NCBI GenBank assembly: GCA_031548515.1
Contig: JAVBRB010000037.1
Location: 1 to 64,000, forward strand
Origin: UBA940 sp031548515
Lineage (GTDB): Bacteria > Bacteroidota > Bacteroidia > Bacteroidales > Rikenellaceae
DNA length: 64,000 nucleotides
Reading direction: 5' to 3'
Numbering within the stretch: position 1 is the first letter of the stretch; each line of letters opens with the position of its first letter. Made by a program: the position numbers and the translations under genes. Below, piece after piece: positions 1 to 7,850 of this stretch. Below the pieces are notes generated by a model, which had not been told where the DNA came from, searched no databases, and saw only the letters and a program-made list of their open reading frames with translations.

Positions 1-33
1 CTGACCATCCTGCGCCAAAGAAACTCTAAATAG
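1..33 (+). CDS. rpmC: Large ribosomal subunit protein uL29, 3' end only
   Basis: Only the last ten codons (LTILRQRNSK) and a TAG stop lie inside the window. They read in frame from base 1 and stop 10 bp before rpsQ. The leucine- and arginine-rich helical ending and the position directly ahead of rpsQ fit uL29, which sits near the exit tunnel of the 50S subunit. The assignment rests mainly on the conserved L29-S17-L14 order, because too little sequence is visible to recognise the family alone. Confidence 0.75.
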   Translation: MTILRQRNSK

Positions 34-43
34 CGCCAAGACC

Positions 44-298
44 ATGGAAAGAAATCTGAGAAAAGAAAGGATCGGTACGGTTGTGAGCAACAAGATGGAC
101 AAATCCATCGTAGTGGCCGTTAAACGTAAAGTGAAGCATCCGATGTACGGAAAATTCGTGAACAAAACCACGAAATTCGTAGCTGAGGACAGCGAGAATA
201 CCTGCAATCCGGGCGATACGGTAAAGATCATGGAGACTCGTCCCCTGAGCAAGACCAAACGCTGGAGGCTTACTGAAATAATTGAAAGAGCGAAATAA
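44..298 (+). CDS. rpsQ: Small ribosomal subunit protein uS17
   Basis: This 84-residue protein has the normal bacterial uS17 length and binds the 5' domain of 16S rRNA early in 30S assembly. The OB-fold core (KERIGTVVSNKMDKS) and the C-terminal TRPLSKTKRWRL segment are typical. The ATG at 44 follows the rpmC stop by 10 bp, and rplN begins 2 bp after its stop, so it is translated within the spc operon. Nothing is unusual. Confidence 0.97.
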   Translation: MERNLRKERIGTVVSNKMDKSIVVAVKRKVKHPMYGKFVNKTTKFVAEDSENTCNPGDTVKIMETRPLSKTKRWRLTEIIERAK

Positions 299-300
299 TC

Positions 301-666
301 ATGATACAGCAGGAAAGCAGACTGACCGTAGCCGACAACAGCGGTGCGAAGGAAGTACTTTGCATCCGTGTGTTGGGTGGGACCAACAGGCGTTATGCCT
401 CTATCGGCGATAAAATTGTGGTGACCGTCAAAAGCGCTACCCCTTCGGGTGAAATGAAGAAGGGAACAGTGTCCAAAGCGGTCATAGTCAGGACCAAAAA
501 GGAGATAAGACGTGCAAACGGTTCGTACATTCGTTTCGACGACAACGCCGTGGTGCTTCTTAATAACCAGGGTGAAATGAGGGGAACCCGTATCTTCGGC
601 CCGGTCGCAAGGGAACTCCGCGACGGTTACATGAAGATCATCTCCCTCGCTCCCGAAGTACTGTAA
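301..666 (+). CDS. rplN: Large ribosomal subunit protein uL14
   Basis: The 121-residue product matches uL14 end to end, starting with the invariant MIQQESRLTVADNSGAKEV. uL14 is a beta-barrel protein at the subunit interface; it contacts 16S rRNA through bridge B8 and is the docking site of the silencing factor RsfS. It lies 2 bp after rpsQ and 24 bp before rplX in the conserved S17-L14-L24-L5 order. Confidence 0.98.
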   Translation: MIQQESRLTVADNSGAKEVLCIRVLGGTNRRYASIGDKIVVTVKSATPSGEMKKGTVSKAVIVRTKKEIRRANGSYIRFDDNAVVLLNNQGEMRGTRIFGPVARELRDGYMKIISLAPEVL

Positions 667-690
667 TCTTATAAAGACCAAGAGAAGATC

Positions 691-1014
691 ATGTCAGTAA
701 AATTACATATTAAGAAAGGCGACACGGTGAAGGTCATTGCCGGAGACGACAAAGGCCATACGGGCAAAGTGCTTAAAGTACTTATCGATGACAGCCGTGC
801 GGTTGTGGAAGGCGCGAACATGGTTTCGAAAGCCACCAAACCCAACTCAAAAAACACTCAGGGCGGTATCGTAAAGCAGGAAGCTCCGATACATATCTCG
901 AACCTGCAGCTCATCGACCCCAAAAGCGGAAATCCTACCCGCGTGGGACGCAAAGAGGGCAAGGACGGCAAACTGGTACGTTACGCTAAAAAATCAGGGG
1001 AGGAAATCAGATAA
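691..1014 (+). CDS. rplX: Large ribosomal subunit protein uL24
   Basis: The product is 107 residues. An N-terminal KOW motif (HIKKGDTVKVIAGDDKGH) is followed by the basic uL24 extension with the PTRVGRKEGKDGKLVRY segment. uL24 is an assembly initiator for the 50S subunit and lines the tunnel exit. Its TAA stop overlaps the rplE ATG by one base at 1014, indicating translational coupling with rplE. Confidence 0.97.
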   Translation: MSVKLHIKKGDTVKVIAGDDKGHTGKVLKVLIDDSRAVVEGANMVSKATKPNSKNTQGGIVKQEAPIHISNLQLIDPKSGNPTRVGRKEGKDGKLVRYAKKSGEEIR

Positions 1015-1577
1015 TGGCAGCATACACTCCTACTTACAGAATCAACTATAAGGAGCAGATAGTTCCTGCACTTATGAAAGAGTTCGGATACAAGAGCGTG
1101 ATGCAGGTTCCGAAGCTCGAAAAAATAGTGATCAATCAGGGTATGGGCCAGGCCGTGGCCGATAAGAAACTTATCGACGTGGCTATCGCCGAACTCACCA
1201 CGATCACCGGACAGAAGGCCGTGATGACCAAATCGACGAAGGACATCTCGAACTTCAAACTGCGTAAGGGAATGCCCATCGGCGTGAAGGTCACGCTCCG
1301 TGCGGACAAGATGTACGAATTCATGGAGAGGCTCGTGGCCGTTGCGCTGCCCCGTATCCGTGACTTCAAAGGCATCAACGAAAAGTTCGACGGACGCGGA
1401 AACTACACCCTCGGCATCACCGAACAGATCATCTTCCCGGAGATCGACATCGACAAGATCGTCAAGATTTTCGGTATGGAGATCACGTTCGTTACCTCGG
1501 CCCGCCACGACGAAGAGGCTTACGCCCTTCTCCGCGAGTTCGGCCTACCATTCAAAAACGCTAAAAAAGCACAATAA
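1014..1577 (+). CDS. rplE: Large ribosomal subunit protein uL5
   Basis: uL5 (187 residues) binds 5S rRNA and forms part of the central protuberance. Visible family marks are VMQVPKLEKIVINQGMG near the N-terminus, TGQKAVMTKS, and the PRIRDFKGINEKFDGRGNY block with its LGITEQIIFPEI continuation. The start overlaps the rplX stop by one base and rpsN follows after 2 bp. Long antisense reading frames cover this gene, but the rRNA-binding motifs leave no doubt about the coding strand. Confidence 0.98.
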   Translation: MAAYTPTYRINYKEQIVPALMKEFGYKSVMQVPKLEKIVINQGMGQAVADKKLIDVAIAELTTITGQKAVMTKSTKDISNFKLRKGMPIGVKVTLRADKMYEFMERLVAVALPRIRDFKGINEKFDGRGNYTLGITEQIIFPEIDIDKIVKIFGMEITFVTSARHDEEAYALLREFGLPFKNAKKAQ

Positions 1578-1579
1578 GC

Positions 1580-1849
1580 ATGGCAAAGGAATCAATGAAG
1601 GCCCGCGAGGTCAAACGTGCGAAACTCGTGGCCAAATATGCCGACAAACGCGCCCAGCTTAAAAAGGACGGCGATCAGTTAGGTTTGAGTAAGCTTCCGC
1701 GCAACTCGAACCCGATCCGCATGCACAACCGCTGCAAGCTCACCGGTCGTCCCAAAGGCTACATGCGCCAGTTCGGCATCAGCCGCATCCAGTTCCGCGA
1801 AATGGCCTCCAAGGGGCTGATCCCTGGAGTCAAGAAGGCGAGTTGGTAG
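1580..1849 (+). CDS. rpsN: Small ribosomal subunit protein uS14 (long, zinc-free form)
   Basis: The 89-residue length and the absence of paired CxxC motifs identify the long, zinc-independent form of uS14. The C-terminal block RNSNPIRMHNRCKLTGRPKG, followed by the GISRIQFREMA segment, is diagnostic. uS14 helps assemble the 30S head. It is the last gene before a 293-bp spacer that interrupts the otherwise tight operon and contains a second promoter. Confidence 0.97.
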   Translation: MAKESMKAREVKRAKLVAKYADKRAQLKKDGDQLGLSKLPRNSNPIRMHNRCKLTGRPKGYMRQFGISRIQFREMASKGLIPGVKKASW

Positions 1850-1891
1850 GCTTTACGACAGCAAATCGGTCCGTTTTTTACATTAGGCGGG

Positions 1892-1920
1892 TTGATATTC
1901 AAAAAGATTCACTATCTTTG
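1892..1920 (+). promoter_or_regulatory. Internal Bacteroidota promoter upstream of rpsH
   Basis: A TTG at 1892-1894 lies 18 bp before TATCTTTG at 1913-1920, matching the Bacteroidota -33/-7 consensus (TTG, then TAnnTTTG). Transcription would start near 1927 and give a leader of about 215 nt before rpsH. The -7 box overlaps the left arm of the palindrome at 1910-1943. This suggests that the second half of the spc operon has its own promoter. Confidence 0.7.
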
Positions 1921-1943
1921 TGCGCACTTGCATAAAGATAGTG
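1910..1943. repeat. Perfect 10-bp inverted repeat overlapping the rpsH promoter
   Basis: CACTATCTTT (1910-1919) and AAAGATAGTG (1934-1943) are exact reverse complements separated by 14 nt. The loop begins with the small palindrome GTGCGCAC. The right arm is followed by TCTTTTTG, so the same bases could act as an intrinsic terminator for read-through from rpsN, as an operator, or as an mRNA hairpin. Its left arm contains most of the -7 box. Confidence 0.75.
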
Positions 1944-2054
1944 TCTTTTTGTTAGTGATTATAAGCGTTTTACGCTTCCAGGGGCCGCTTTTGCGGGGTT
2001 CCGGGGCTGTTTTGTAAGGATAGCTGTGACGGTTGTTTTTACAGGGTTATTGCC

Positions 2055-2114
2055 CCGGGCGAACGTGAGAAATGCCCGGACCAACAAATTTTTTGGACTT
2101 CAGAAGTGAAGTCC
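2055..2114 (+). promoter_or_regulatory. Two hairpins in the rpsH 5' leader, candidate ribosomal-protein leader
   Basis: Two stems sit between the internal promoter and the rpsH ATG at 2143. CCGGGC (2055-2060) pairs with GCCCGG (2074-2079), and GGACTTC (2095-2101) pairs with GAAGTCC (2108-2114). The stretch from the second hairpin to the start codon is AT-rich. A long structured leader directly ahead of rpsH could be an autoregulatory site; that function is inference and no known leader family was matched. Confidence 0.4.
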
Positions 2115-2142
2115 GCATGTTTAATTTTAATTTTTTAATCAA

Positions 2143-2541
2143 ATGACGGATCCAATTGCGGATTTCCTCACTCGGATTAGAAACGCGGTGAAAGCCAACC
2201 ACAAAGTAGTTGAAGCTCCCGGTTCAAAAATTAAACAGGAAATGACCAAGATCCTCTACGATCAGGGTTATATTCTTGCTTATAAGTTCGAGCAGGACGA
2301 AAAGGGCCATCCTGTGATCAAGATCGCCCTCAAGTACCACCCCCAGACCAAAGTCAATGCTATCAAAGACCTCAAACGCATCAGCCGTCCCGGTCTGCGC
2401 CGCTATGTCGGAGCAGAAGAGATGCCCCGCGTTATGAATGGCCTCGGTATAGCGATCGTTTCCACTTCGAAAGGCATAATGACCGACAAAGCGGCGCGCC
2501 AGGAGAATGTCGGAGGCGAAGTTTTATGCTACGTATATTAA
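2143..2541 (+). CDS. rpsH: Small ribosomal subunit protein uS8
   Basis: The product is 132 residues, the usual uS8 size. It begins MTDPIADFLTRIRNAVKA and ends with the ISTSKGIMT-like block (IVSTSKGIMTDKAARQ) that forms the rRNA-binding surface. uS8 binds the central domain of 16S rRNA, and in Escherichia coli it also represses its operon. Here it is the first gene after the long promoter-bearing spacer. rplF follows after 19 bp. Confidence 0.98.
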   Translation: MTDPIADFLTRIRNAVKANHKVVEAPGSKIKQEMTKILYDQGYILAYKFEQDEKGHPVIKIALKYHPQTKVNAIKDLKRISRPGLRRYVGAEEMPRVMNGLGIAIVSTSKGIMTDKAARQENVGGEVLCYVY

Positions 2542-2560
2542 TCGTTCAATTGTTTAAGAA

Positions 2561-3115
2561 ATGTCAAGGATTGGTAAATTACCTGTAAACCTGCCTGCCG
2601 GTGTGACCGTAACGGTCTCTTCGGACAATGTGGTAAGCGTGAAAGGACCTCTCGGACAACTGTCGCAGACAGTGGACCGCGACATCACCGTCACAGTAGA
2701 GGGAGACGTATTGACAGTAACTCGTCCTACGGATCAACCCCGCCACCGCTCTATGCACGGGCTCTACCGCGCGCTCATCAACAATATGGTGGTCGGCGTT
2801 TCCAAAGGATACGAGATCAAACAGGAACTCGTAGGCGTAGGCTTCAAGGCCGAAACACAAGGCCAGGTTCTCCAGTTGAGCCTGGGATACTCTCACGACA
2901 TCTGGATCATGCTCCCCGCGGAAGTAAAGGCCGAAGCCGTTACCGAGCGTAAGAGCAATCCGATCGTTACTCTGAAAAGCATCGACAAACAGCTTATCGG
3001 CCAGGTTGCCGCCAAAATACGTTCGCTGCGTAAGCCGGAACCGTATAAGGGCAAGGGTATCAAGTTTGTCGGCGAACAACTGCGCCGCAAGGCCGGTAAA
3101 TCTGCTGGTAAATAA
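2561..3115 (+). CDS. rplF: Large ribosomal subunit protein uL6
   Basis: uL6 (184 residues) consists of two similar alpha/beta domains. The N-terminal MSRIGKLPVNLPAGVTV and the C-terminal KIRSLRKPEPYKGKGIKF signature are both present. It binds 23S rRNA near the factor-binding site. It is 19 bp downstream of rpsH and 19 bp upstream of rplR, in the canonical S8-L6-L18-S5-L30-L15 order. Confidence 0.98.
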   Translation: MSRIGKLPVNLPAGVTVTVSSDNVVSVKGPLGQLSQTVDRDITVTVEGDVLTVTRPTDQPRHRSMHGLYRALINNMVVGVSKGYEIKQELVGVGFKAETQGQVLQLSLGYSHDIWIMLPAEVKAEAVTERKSNPIVTLKSIDKQLIGQVAAKIRSLRKPEPYKGKGIKFVGEQLRRKAGKSAGK

Positions 3116-3134
3116 TTAAAATCCTGAAAAAGTT

Positions 3135-3497
3135 ATGGCACTGACAAAAACCGAAAGAAGGGCAAGGATCAAAATGCGTATCCGCAAGATCGTGAACGGC
3201 ACGACCGAACAGCCCCGCATGACTGTGTACAGGAGCAACAAGCAGATCTATGTACAGTTCGTAGATGATACCAAAGGCGTTACGCTGGCAGCGGCCTCGT
3301 CGCTCGACAAGGAAGTAGCCGAAACTACGAAAGGCAAGAATAAAACCGAAGTTGCAGCTATTGTCGGCAAACTCGCCGCCAAACGCGCTTCAGAAAAGGG
3401 TATTGCCAGCGTTGCTTTCGACCGTAACGGTTACCTGTATCACGGCAGAGTAAAAACATTGGCCGATGCTGCCCGTGAAGGCGGCCTTAAATTCTAA
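3135..3497 (+). CDS. rplR: Large ribosomal subunit protein uL18
   Basis: This 120-residue basic protein starts with the arginine-rich tail TERRARIKMRIRKIV, continues with PRMTVYRSNKQIYVQ, and ends with FDRNGYLYHGRVKTLADAAR. All of these are typical of uL18, the main 5S rRNA-binding protein of the central protuberance. rpsE starts 12 bp after its stop. Confidence 0.98.
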   Translation: MALTKTERRARIKMRIRKIVNGTTEQPRMTVYRSNKQIYVQFVDDTKGVTLAAASSLDKEVAETTKGKNKTEVAAIVGKLAAKRASEKGIASVAFDRNGYLYHGRVKTLADAAREGGLKF

Positions 3498-3509
3498 TCA
3501 GGCAAAGAA

Positions 3510-4028
3510 ATGGCAAAAAGTAACATACAGAAAGTAAGGACCAGCGACCTTGAGTTGAAAGACAGGCTCGTGAGCATCCAGCGCGTTACGAAAGTAACCA
3601 AAGGGGGTCGCACATTCAGCTTCTCGGCGATCGTCGTTGTCGGCAACGAGAACGGCGTTGTGGGTTATGGCCTCGGTAAAGCGAGCGAAGTGACCGCCGC
3701 CATCGCCAAAGGAGTTGAAGATGCTAAAAAGAATCTGGTGAAGATCCCCGTCCTGCACGGAACCATTCCGCACAAACAGGAAATGCGTTACAGCGGTTCG
3801 CTCGTTATGATCCGTCCGGCAGCTCCCGGTACCGGTATCATTGCCGGCGGTGCTATGCGCGCCGTGCTCGAAAGCGCCGGAGTGAAGAACGTACTCGCGA
3901 AGAGCAAGGGATCATCCAACCCGCACAACCTCGTCAAGGCAACCGTGGCAGCTCTCCTCGAACTGAGGGATGCCGTAAGCGTGGCCCAGGTGCGCGGAAT
4001 TTCGCTGAATAAAGTGTTTAACGGTTAA
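3510..4028 (+). CDS. rpsE: Small ribosomal subunit protein uS5
   Basis: uS5 (172 residues) has an N-terminal double-stranded RNA-binding-like domain with the signature RTFSFSAIVVVGNENGVVGY and a C-terminal domain with the PGTGIIAGGAMRAVLE block. It shapes the mRNA entry site and affects decoding fidelity. It sits between rplR and rpmD with short spacers. No truncation or unusual substitution was noticed. Confidence 0.98.
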   Translation: MAKSNIQKVRTSDLELKDRLVSIQRVTKVTKGGRTFSFSAIVVVGNENGVVGYGLGKASEVTAAIAKGVEDAKKNLVKIPVLHGTIPHKQEMRYSGSLVMIRPAAPGTGIIAGGAMRAVLESAGVKNVLAKSKGSSNPHNLVKATVAALLELRDAVSVAQVRGISLNKVFNG

Positions 4029-4043
4029 TTTCACGAGGAAATC

Positions 4044-4232
4044 ATGGCAAAAATCAAGATCACTCAGGTAATCAGCCGAATCGGCAGCACTGAAAAACAG
4101 AGAAGGAACCTTGACGCGCTGGGTATCAAAAAAATGAACCAGTCGGTAGTTCACGAGGACTCCCCCATCATCATGGGTATGGTCGAAAAAGTGAAACACC
4201 TTGTCAAGGTTGAGGCAGAACCCAAGAAGTAA
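4044..4232 (+). CDS. rpmD: Large ribosomal subunit protein uL30
   Basis: This 62-residue protein matches bacterial uL30: the ITQVISRIGSTEKQRRNLDAL motif region near the N-terminus is the family signature, followed by a short beta strand carrying the MGMVEKVKHLVKVE ending. uL30 is a small late-assembly 50S protein. The gene starts 15 bp after rpsE and is followed by rplO. Confidence 0.96.
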   Translation: MAKIKITQVISRIGSTEKQRRNLDALGIKKMNQSVVHEDSPIIMGMVEKVKHLVKVEAEPKK

Positions 4233-4248
4233 CCCTTAACACGTAAGA

Positions 4249-4701
4249 ATGACTATGAATCTCAATAACTTAAAACCCGCAAAAGGCGCTACCCACAGCG
4301 AACGCAGGATCGGTCGCGGCGAAGGCTCAGGCAAAGGCGGTACGTCTACACGCGGTCACAAGGGAGCGCAGTCCCGTTCGGGTTACTCGCAGAAACTCGG
4401 CTTTGAAGGCGGCCAGATGCCCCTTCAGAGGCGTCTTCCCAAGTTCGGTTTTACCAACAAGGAACGTGTAGAGTTCAAACCTATCAACCTGTCGGTTCTC
4501 GAAGAATTGGCTGCCAAGAAGAATCTAAAGGAAATTTCAGTGGAAACACTGCTCGAAGCCGGTTTTGTGTCGAAAAACGACCGTGTGAAGATTCTCGGCA
4601 ACGGCAAATTGACCAAGGCTCTGACCGTAACGGCACACGCTTTCTCGAAAAGCGCCGAGGCCGCTATCGAAGGCCTGCAGGGTAAAGCAGTGAAACTCTA
4701 A
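4249..4701 (+). CDS. rplO: Large ribosomal subunit protein uL15
   Basis: The product is up to 150 residues with the glycine- and arginine-rich N-terminal loop of uL15 (ERRIGRGEGSGKGGTSTRGH, then KGAQSRSGYSQKLGFEGGQM) that threads into 23S rRNA. The C-terminal half carries the conserved VTAHAFSKSAEAAIEG segment. Two in-frame ATGs at 4249 and 4255 are possible starts and differ by two residues. secY follows after 17 bp. Confidence 0.97.
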   Translation: MTMNLNNLKPAKGATHSERRIGRGEGSGKGGTSTRGHKGAQSRSGYSQKLGFEGGQMPLQRRLPKFGFTNKERVEFKPINLSVLEELAAKKNLKEISVETLLEAGFVSKNDRVKILGNGKLTKALTVTAHAFSKSAEAAIEGLQGKAVKL

Positions 4702-4718
4702 TCTAACCCAACGGTAAA

Positions 4719-6032
4719 ATGAAACTAGTAGAAACTATTAAGAACATATTCAAGATCGAGGAACTTCGCAAGAAGATCGTCTACACGGTACTTCTCGTTC
4801 TTGTGTACAGGTTCGGTAGTTTTGTGGTGATCCCGGGTATAAATCCCGTGGCTCTGGGCGAACTCAGTAACCAGGTATCCGGAAACGGACTCCTGAGCCT
4901 TCTCGATATCTTTTCGGGCGGTGCGTTCTCCAATGCTTCGGTCTTCGCTCTCGGTATCATGCCCTATATTTCGGCCTCTATAGTAATCCAGCTTCTCGGT
5001 ATCATATTACCGTATTTCCAGAAGCTGCAAAAAGAGGGAGAAAGCGGGCGCCGCAAAATGAACCAGTGGACAAGGTACCTGACGATCATCGTTCTGTGCC
5101 TCCAGGGACCGGCTTATCTGGCCAATCTTCATGCCAAATTGCCCGCTGCGGCTTTTGTGTTGAACGGTACGCTGTTTACGGCCGTAGCACTTATGTGCCT
5201 TATTGCGGGTACGATGTTTACGATGTGGCTGGGTGAAAAGATCACCGATAAGGGGATCGGCAACGGCGTTTCGCTCATCATCATGGTGGGTATCGTCGCC
5301 CGCCTGCCCCATGCATTCCTCGCCGAAATCAACACCCGTTTCACGGATGTTACCGGCGGCGTGGTGATGCTGGTCGTGGAACTTGTCCTGCTCTACCTCA
5401 TATTTATGGCTGCGATCGCTCTTGTACAGGCTGTCCGTAAGGTTCCTGTACAGTATGCAAAGCGCATCGTCGGCAATAAACAGTACGGAGGAGTACGCCA
5501 GTATATACCTTTAAAGATCAACGCCGCGGGTGTGATGCCTATCATATTCGCACAGGCGCTGATGTTTATCCCGATGCTGTTCTCGAATGTCGGCGGCGGC
5601 GGTTTCGCTGCGGCCTTCTCGTACCACAGTATCTGGTATAATGTGACGTTCTTCCTCATGGTGGTCGCATTTACATATTTCTACACCGCGATCACAGTTA
5701 ATCCGACCATGATGGCCGACGATATGAAACGCAACGGCGGGTTCATACCGGGCGTAAAACCCGGTAAGAAAACGGCCGAGTATATCGACGACATCATGAC
5801 GAGAATCACCCTTCCGGGTTCGATCTTCCTTGCAACCATCGCTATTTTGCCGACGTTTGCAGCGATGCTCGGGATCAACCAGCAGTTCTCGTACTTCTTC
5901 GGGGGTACTTCGCTGCTGATCCTCGTGGGTGTGATCCTCGACACTCTTAAGCAGATAGAGAGCTATCTCCTTATGCGCCACTACGACGGTCTGATGAAGA
6001 CCGGCCGCATTAAAGGCCGCGGCGGCGTATAG
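4719..6032 (+). CDS. secY: Protein translocase subunit SecY
   Basis: SecY (437 residues) forms the protein-conducting channel of the SecYEG translocon in the inner membrane. About ten hydrophobic segments are evident. Family signatures include GIMPYISASIVIQLL near residue 85 and the TDKGIGNGVSLIIMVGI loop. Its partner SecG is encoded at 61.2-61.6 kb in this window. The location between rplO and map is standard for the spc operon. Confidence 0.98.
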   Translation: MKLVETIKNIFKIEELRKKIVYTVLLVLVYRFGSFVVIPGINPVALGELSNQVSGNGLLSLLDIFSGGAFSNASVFALGIMPYISASIVIQLLGIILPYFQKLQKEGESGRRKMNQWTRYLTIIVLCLQGPAYLANLHAKLPAAAFVLNGTLFTAVALMCLIAGTMFTMWLGEKITDKGIGNGVSLIIMVGIVARLPHAFLAEINTRFTDVTGGVVMLVVELVLLYLIFMAAIALVQAVRKVPVQYAKRIVGNKQYGGVRQYIPLKINAAGVMPIIFAQALMFIPMLFSNVGGGGFAAAFSYHSIWYNVTFFLMVVAFTYFYTAITVNPTMMADDMKRNGGFIPGVKPGKKTAEYIDDIMTRITLPGSIFLATIAILPTFAAMLGINQQFSYFFGGTSLLILVGVILDTLKQIESYLLMRHYDGLMKTGRIKGRGGV

Positions 6033-6052
6033 GCAAAGACAGCTGATTGACG

Positions 6053-6832
6053 ATGATAAGTCTGAAAAACAGGGAAGAAACAGAACTGCTCCGTGAGAAC
6101 AATCTCCTGGTGAGTGCGACGCTCGCGGAAGTGGCAAAGCATATCAGGCCGGGGGTTACGACCAACGAGCTTGACCGGGTTGCGGAAGAATTTATCCGCT
6201 CGCACGGAGCAGTTCCGGGCTTCCTTGGGTACGGCGGTTTCCCGAAAACGCTCTGCGTTTCGGTCAACGAAAACGTCGTGCACGGCATACCGTCGGACTA
6301 CGTTCTTCAGGAAGGCGATATAGTTTCGGTCGACTGTGGCACGATTATGAAGGGGTTTTACGGTGATTCCGCCTATACATTTGCGGTCGGAAACATACAT
6401 CCGGAAACACAGAGATTACTGGATGTTACCAAAGAGGCTCTTTATAAAGGTGTCGCACAAGCCAAGGCAGGTAACCGCGTAGGCGATATATCTGCGGCTG
6501 TGCAGGAGCATGCCGAAACTAACGGATTCTCGGTCGTGAGGGAACTCGTAGGGCACGGACTCGGGCGCAAAATGCACGAGGAACCCGAAGTTCCGAACTA
6601 CGGCGCGAAAGGCAGGGGGCCCATACTTAAAGAAGGTATGGTGATCTGCATCGAGCCGATGATCAACATGGGCGGGAAATACGTTGTCTTCGAAAAGGAC
6701 GGTTGGACTGTACGCACAAGGGACCGCAAGCCATCGGCTCATTTTGAGTTCGCTGTGGCGATCGGTAAGGAACCCGACGTGCTGACCGATTTCGGCATTA
6801 TCGAAGATGCAATTAAAACAAGAGGCAAATGA
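6053..6832 (+). CDS. map: Methionine aminopeptidase, type I
   Basis: This cytosolic metalloenzyme (259 residues) removes the initiator methionine from nascent proteins. The pita-bread fold is recognisable from NENVVHGIPSDYVLQEGDIV, the metal-binding DCGTIMKGFYGDSA (two aspartates), VGHGLGRKMHEEPEVPN (histidine) and CIEPMIN (glutamate). I chose the ATG at 6053. A TTG two codons upstream at 6047 keeps the frame but is a weaker candidate. It follows secY by 20 bp. Confidence 0.96.
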   Translation: MISLKNREETELLRENNLLVSATLAEVAKHIRPGVTTNELDRVAEEFIRSHGAVPGFLGYGGFPKTLCVSVNENVVHGIPSDYVLQEGDIVSVDCGTIMKGFYGDSAYTFAVGNIHPETQRLLDVTKEALYKGVAQAKAGNRVGDISAAVQEHAETNGFSVVRELVGHGLGRKMHEEPEVPNYGAKGRGPILKEGMVICIEPMINMGGKYVVFEKDGWTVRTRDRKPSAHFEFAVAIGKEPDVLTDFGIIEDAIKTRGK

Positions 6833-6921
6833 AGGTAGCGAAGGTTCGCGGAGTGGCTTGTTAAACAGTCCATTGCCTGCGTTCCTGCCGTTGCGGACCA
6901 TTGCCGCAAAATCTTAACTCT

Positions 6922-7140
6922 ATGGCGAAGCAAGCTGCTATTGAAAAAGACGGAACGATAATTGAGGCACTGTCGAACGCGATGTTCCGCGTCGAACTCG
7001 ACAACGGCCACGTTATCACTGCCCACATCTCGGGTAAGATGCGCATGCACTACATCAAGATCCTGCCCGGAGATAAAGTTAAGGTGGAAATGTCGCCCTA
7101 CGACCTGTCGAAAGGACGCATTTCATTCAGGTACAAATAG
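6922..7140 (+). CDS. infA: Translation initiation factor IF-1
   Basis: The ATG at 6922 (MAKQAAIEKDGTIIEAL) gives exactly 72 residues, the standard IF-1 length. The reading frame continues upstream to 6901 without any family similarity, so the longer form is rejected. The single OB fold carries GHVITAHISGKMRMHYIKIL and the PYDLSKGRISFRYK ending. IF-1 binds the 30S A site during initiation. The 120-bp spacer to rpmJ starts with a short GCAC/GTGC hairpin followed by T residues, possibly an attenuating structure. Confidence 0.97.
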   Translation: MAKQAAIEKDGTIIEALSNAMFRVELDNGHVITAHISGKMRMHYIKILPGDKVKVEMSPYDLSKGRISFRYK

Positions 7141-7261
7141 GCACGGCTGTGCTTTTTATTGGCAATGGCTCCGAAAGATTTGACCGGGAGAGTTTATCCT
7201 GGAAATTCCAAGGGGGACTGCGTCAGGAAACTATCGGTTACTAAATCAAGATCGCTTAAAA

Positions 7262-7378
7262 ATGAAAGTAAAAGCATCGATCAAAAAGAGAAGCGAAGAC
7301 TGTAAGATCGTAAAACGTAAAGGCAAACTTTACGTGATCTGCAAGAAAACCCCAAAATATAAAATGCGCCAGGGTTGA
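7262..7378 (+). CDS. rpmJ: Large ribosomal subunit protein bL36, with two zinc ligands missing
   Basis: This 38-codon gene begins MKVKASIKKRSEDCKIVKRK and ends KYKMRQG, which is bL36. Classical bL36 binds zinc through C11, C14, C27 and H33. Here the corresponding residues are S11, C14, C27 and Y33, so the site is incomplete. Loss of zinc ligands in bL36 is known across bacteria and reduces zinc demand. The gene lies between infA and rpsM, as in most alpha-operon arrangements. Confidence 0.95.
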   Translation: MKVKASIKKRSEDCKIVKRKGKLYVICKKTPKYKMRQG

Positions 7379-7457
7379 TCCCCATTAAGGCGTAAAGGGA
7401 TTTTTCTTTGCTTCAAATGTAGCATCAGTTACTTAAAGAAAACAGAAAAACGAATTT

Positions 7458-7838
7458 ATGGCACGTATAGTAGGTGTAGATTTACCAAAAAACAAAAGAG
7501 GCGAAATCGGCCTGACCTATATATATGGTATAGGCCGCAGCACGGCTCGCAAGATTCTAGATATGGCCGGCATCAATTATGATTTGAAAGTCCAGGACTG
7601 GACCGACGATCAGATTGGGGCTATCCGTAGCGCTATCGCCGACAGCGGTATCAAAGTCGAAGGTGAAAACCGCTCGATCGTTCAGATGAACATCAAGCGC
7701 CTTATGGACATCGGTTGCTATCGCGGCATCCGCCACCGTATCGGTCTCCCGCTCCGCGGTCAGAGCACCAAGAACAACGCCCGTACACGCAAGGGCAAGA
7801 AGAAAACGGTCGCTAACAAGAAGAAAGCAACTAAGTAA
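7458..7838 (+). CDS. rpsM: Small ribosomal subunit protein uS13
   Basis: uS13 (126 residues) sits in the 30S head and contacts the P-site tRNA and the 50S subunit through bridge B1. The helix-two-turn-helix region (YIYGIGRSTARKILDMAGI) and the C-terminal RGIRHRIGLPLRGQSTKNNA block are characteristic. The tail is lysine-rich. rpsK starts 12 bp after the stop. Confidence 0.98.
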   Translation: MARIVGVDLPKNKRGEIGLTYIYGIGRSTARKILDMAGINYDLKVQDWTDDQIGAIRSAIADSGIKVEGENRSIVQMNIKRLMDIGCYRGIRHRIGLPLRGQSTKNNARTRKGKKKTVANKKKATK

Positions 7839-7850
7839 TCAGAGCGAGTT

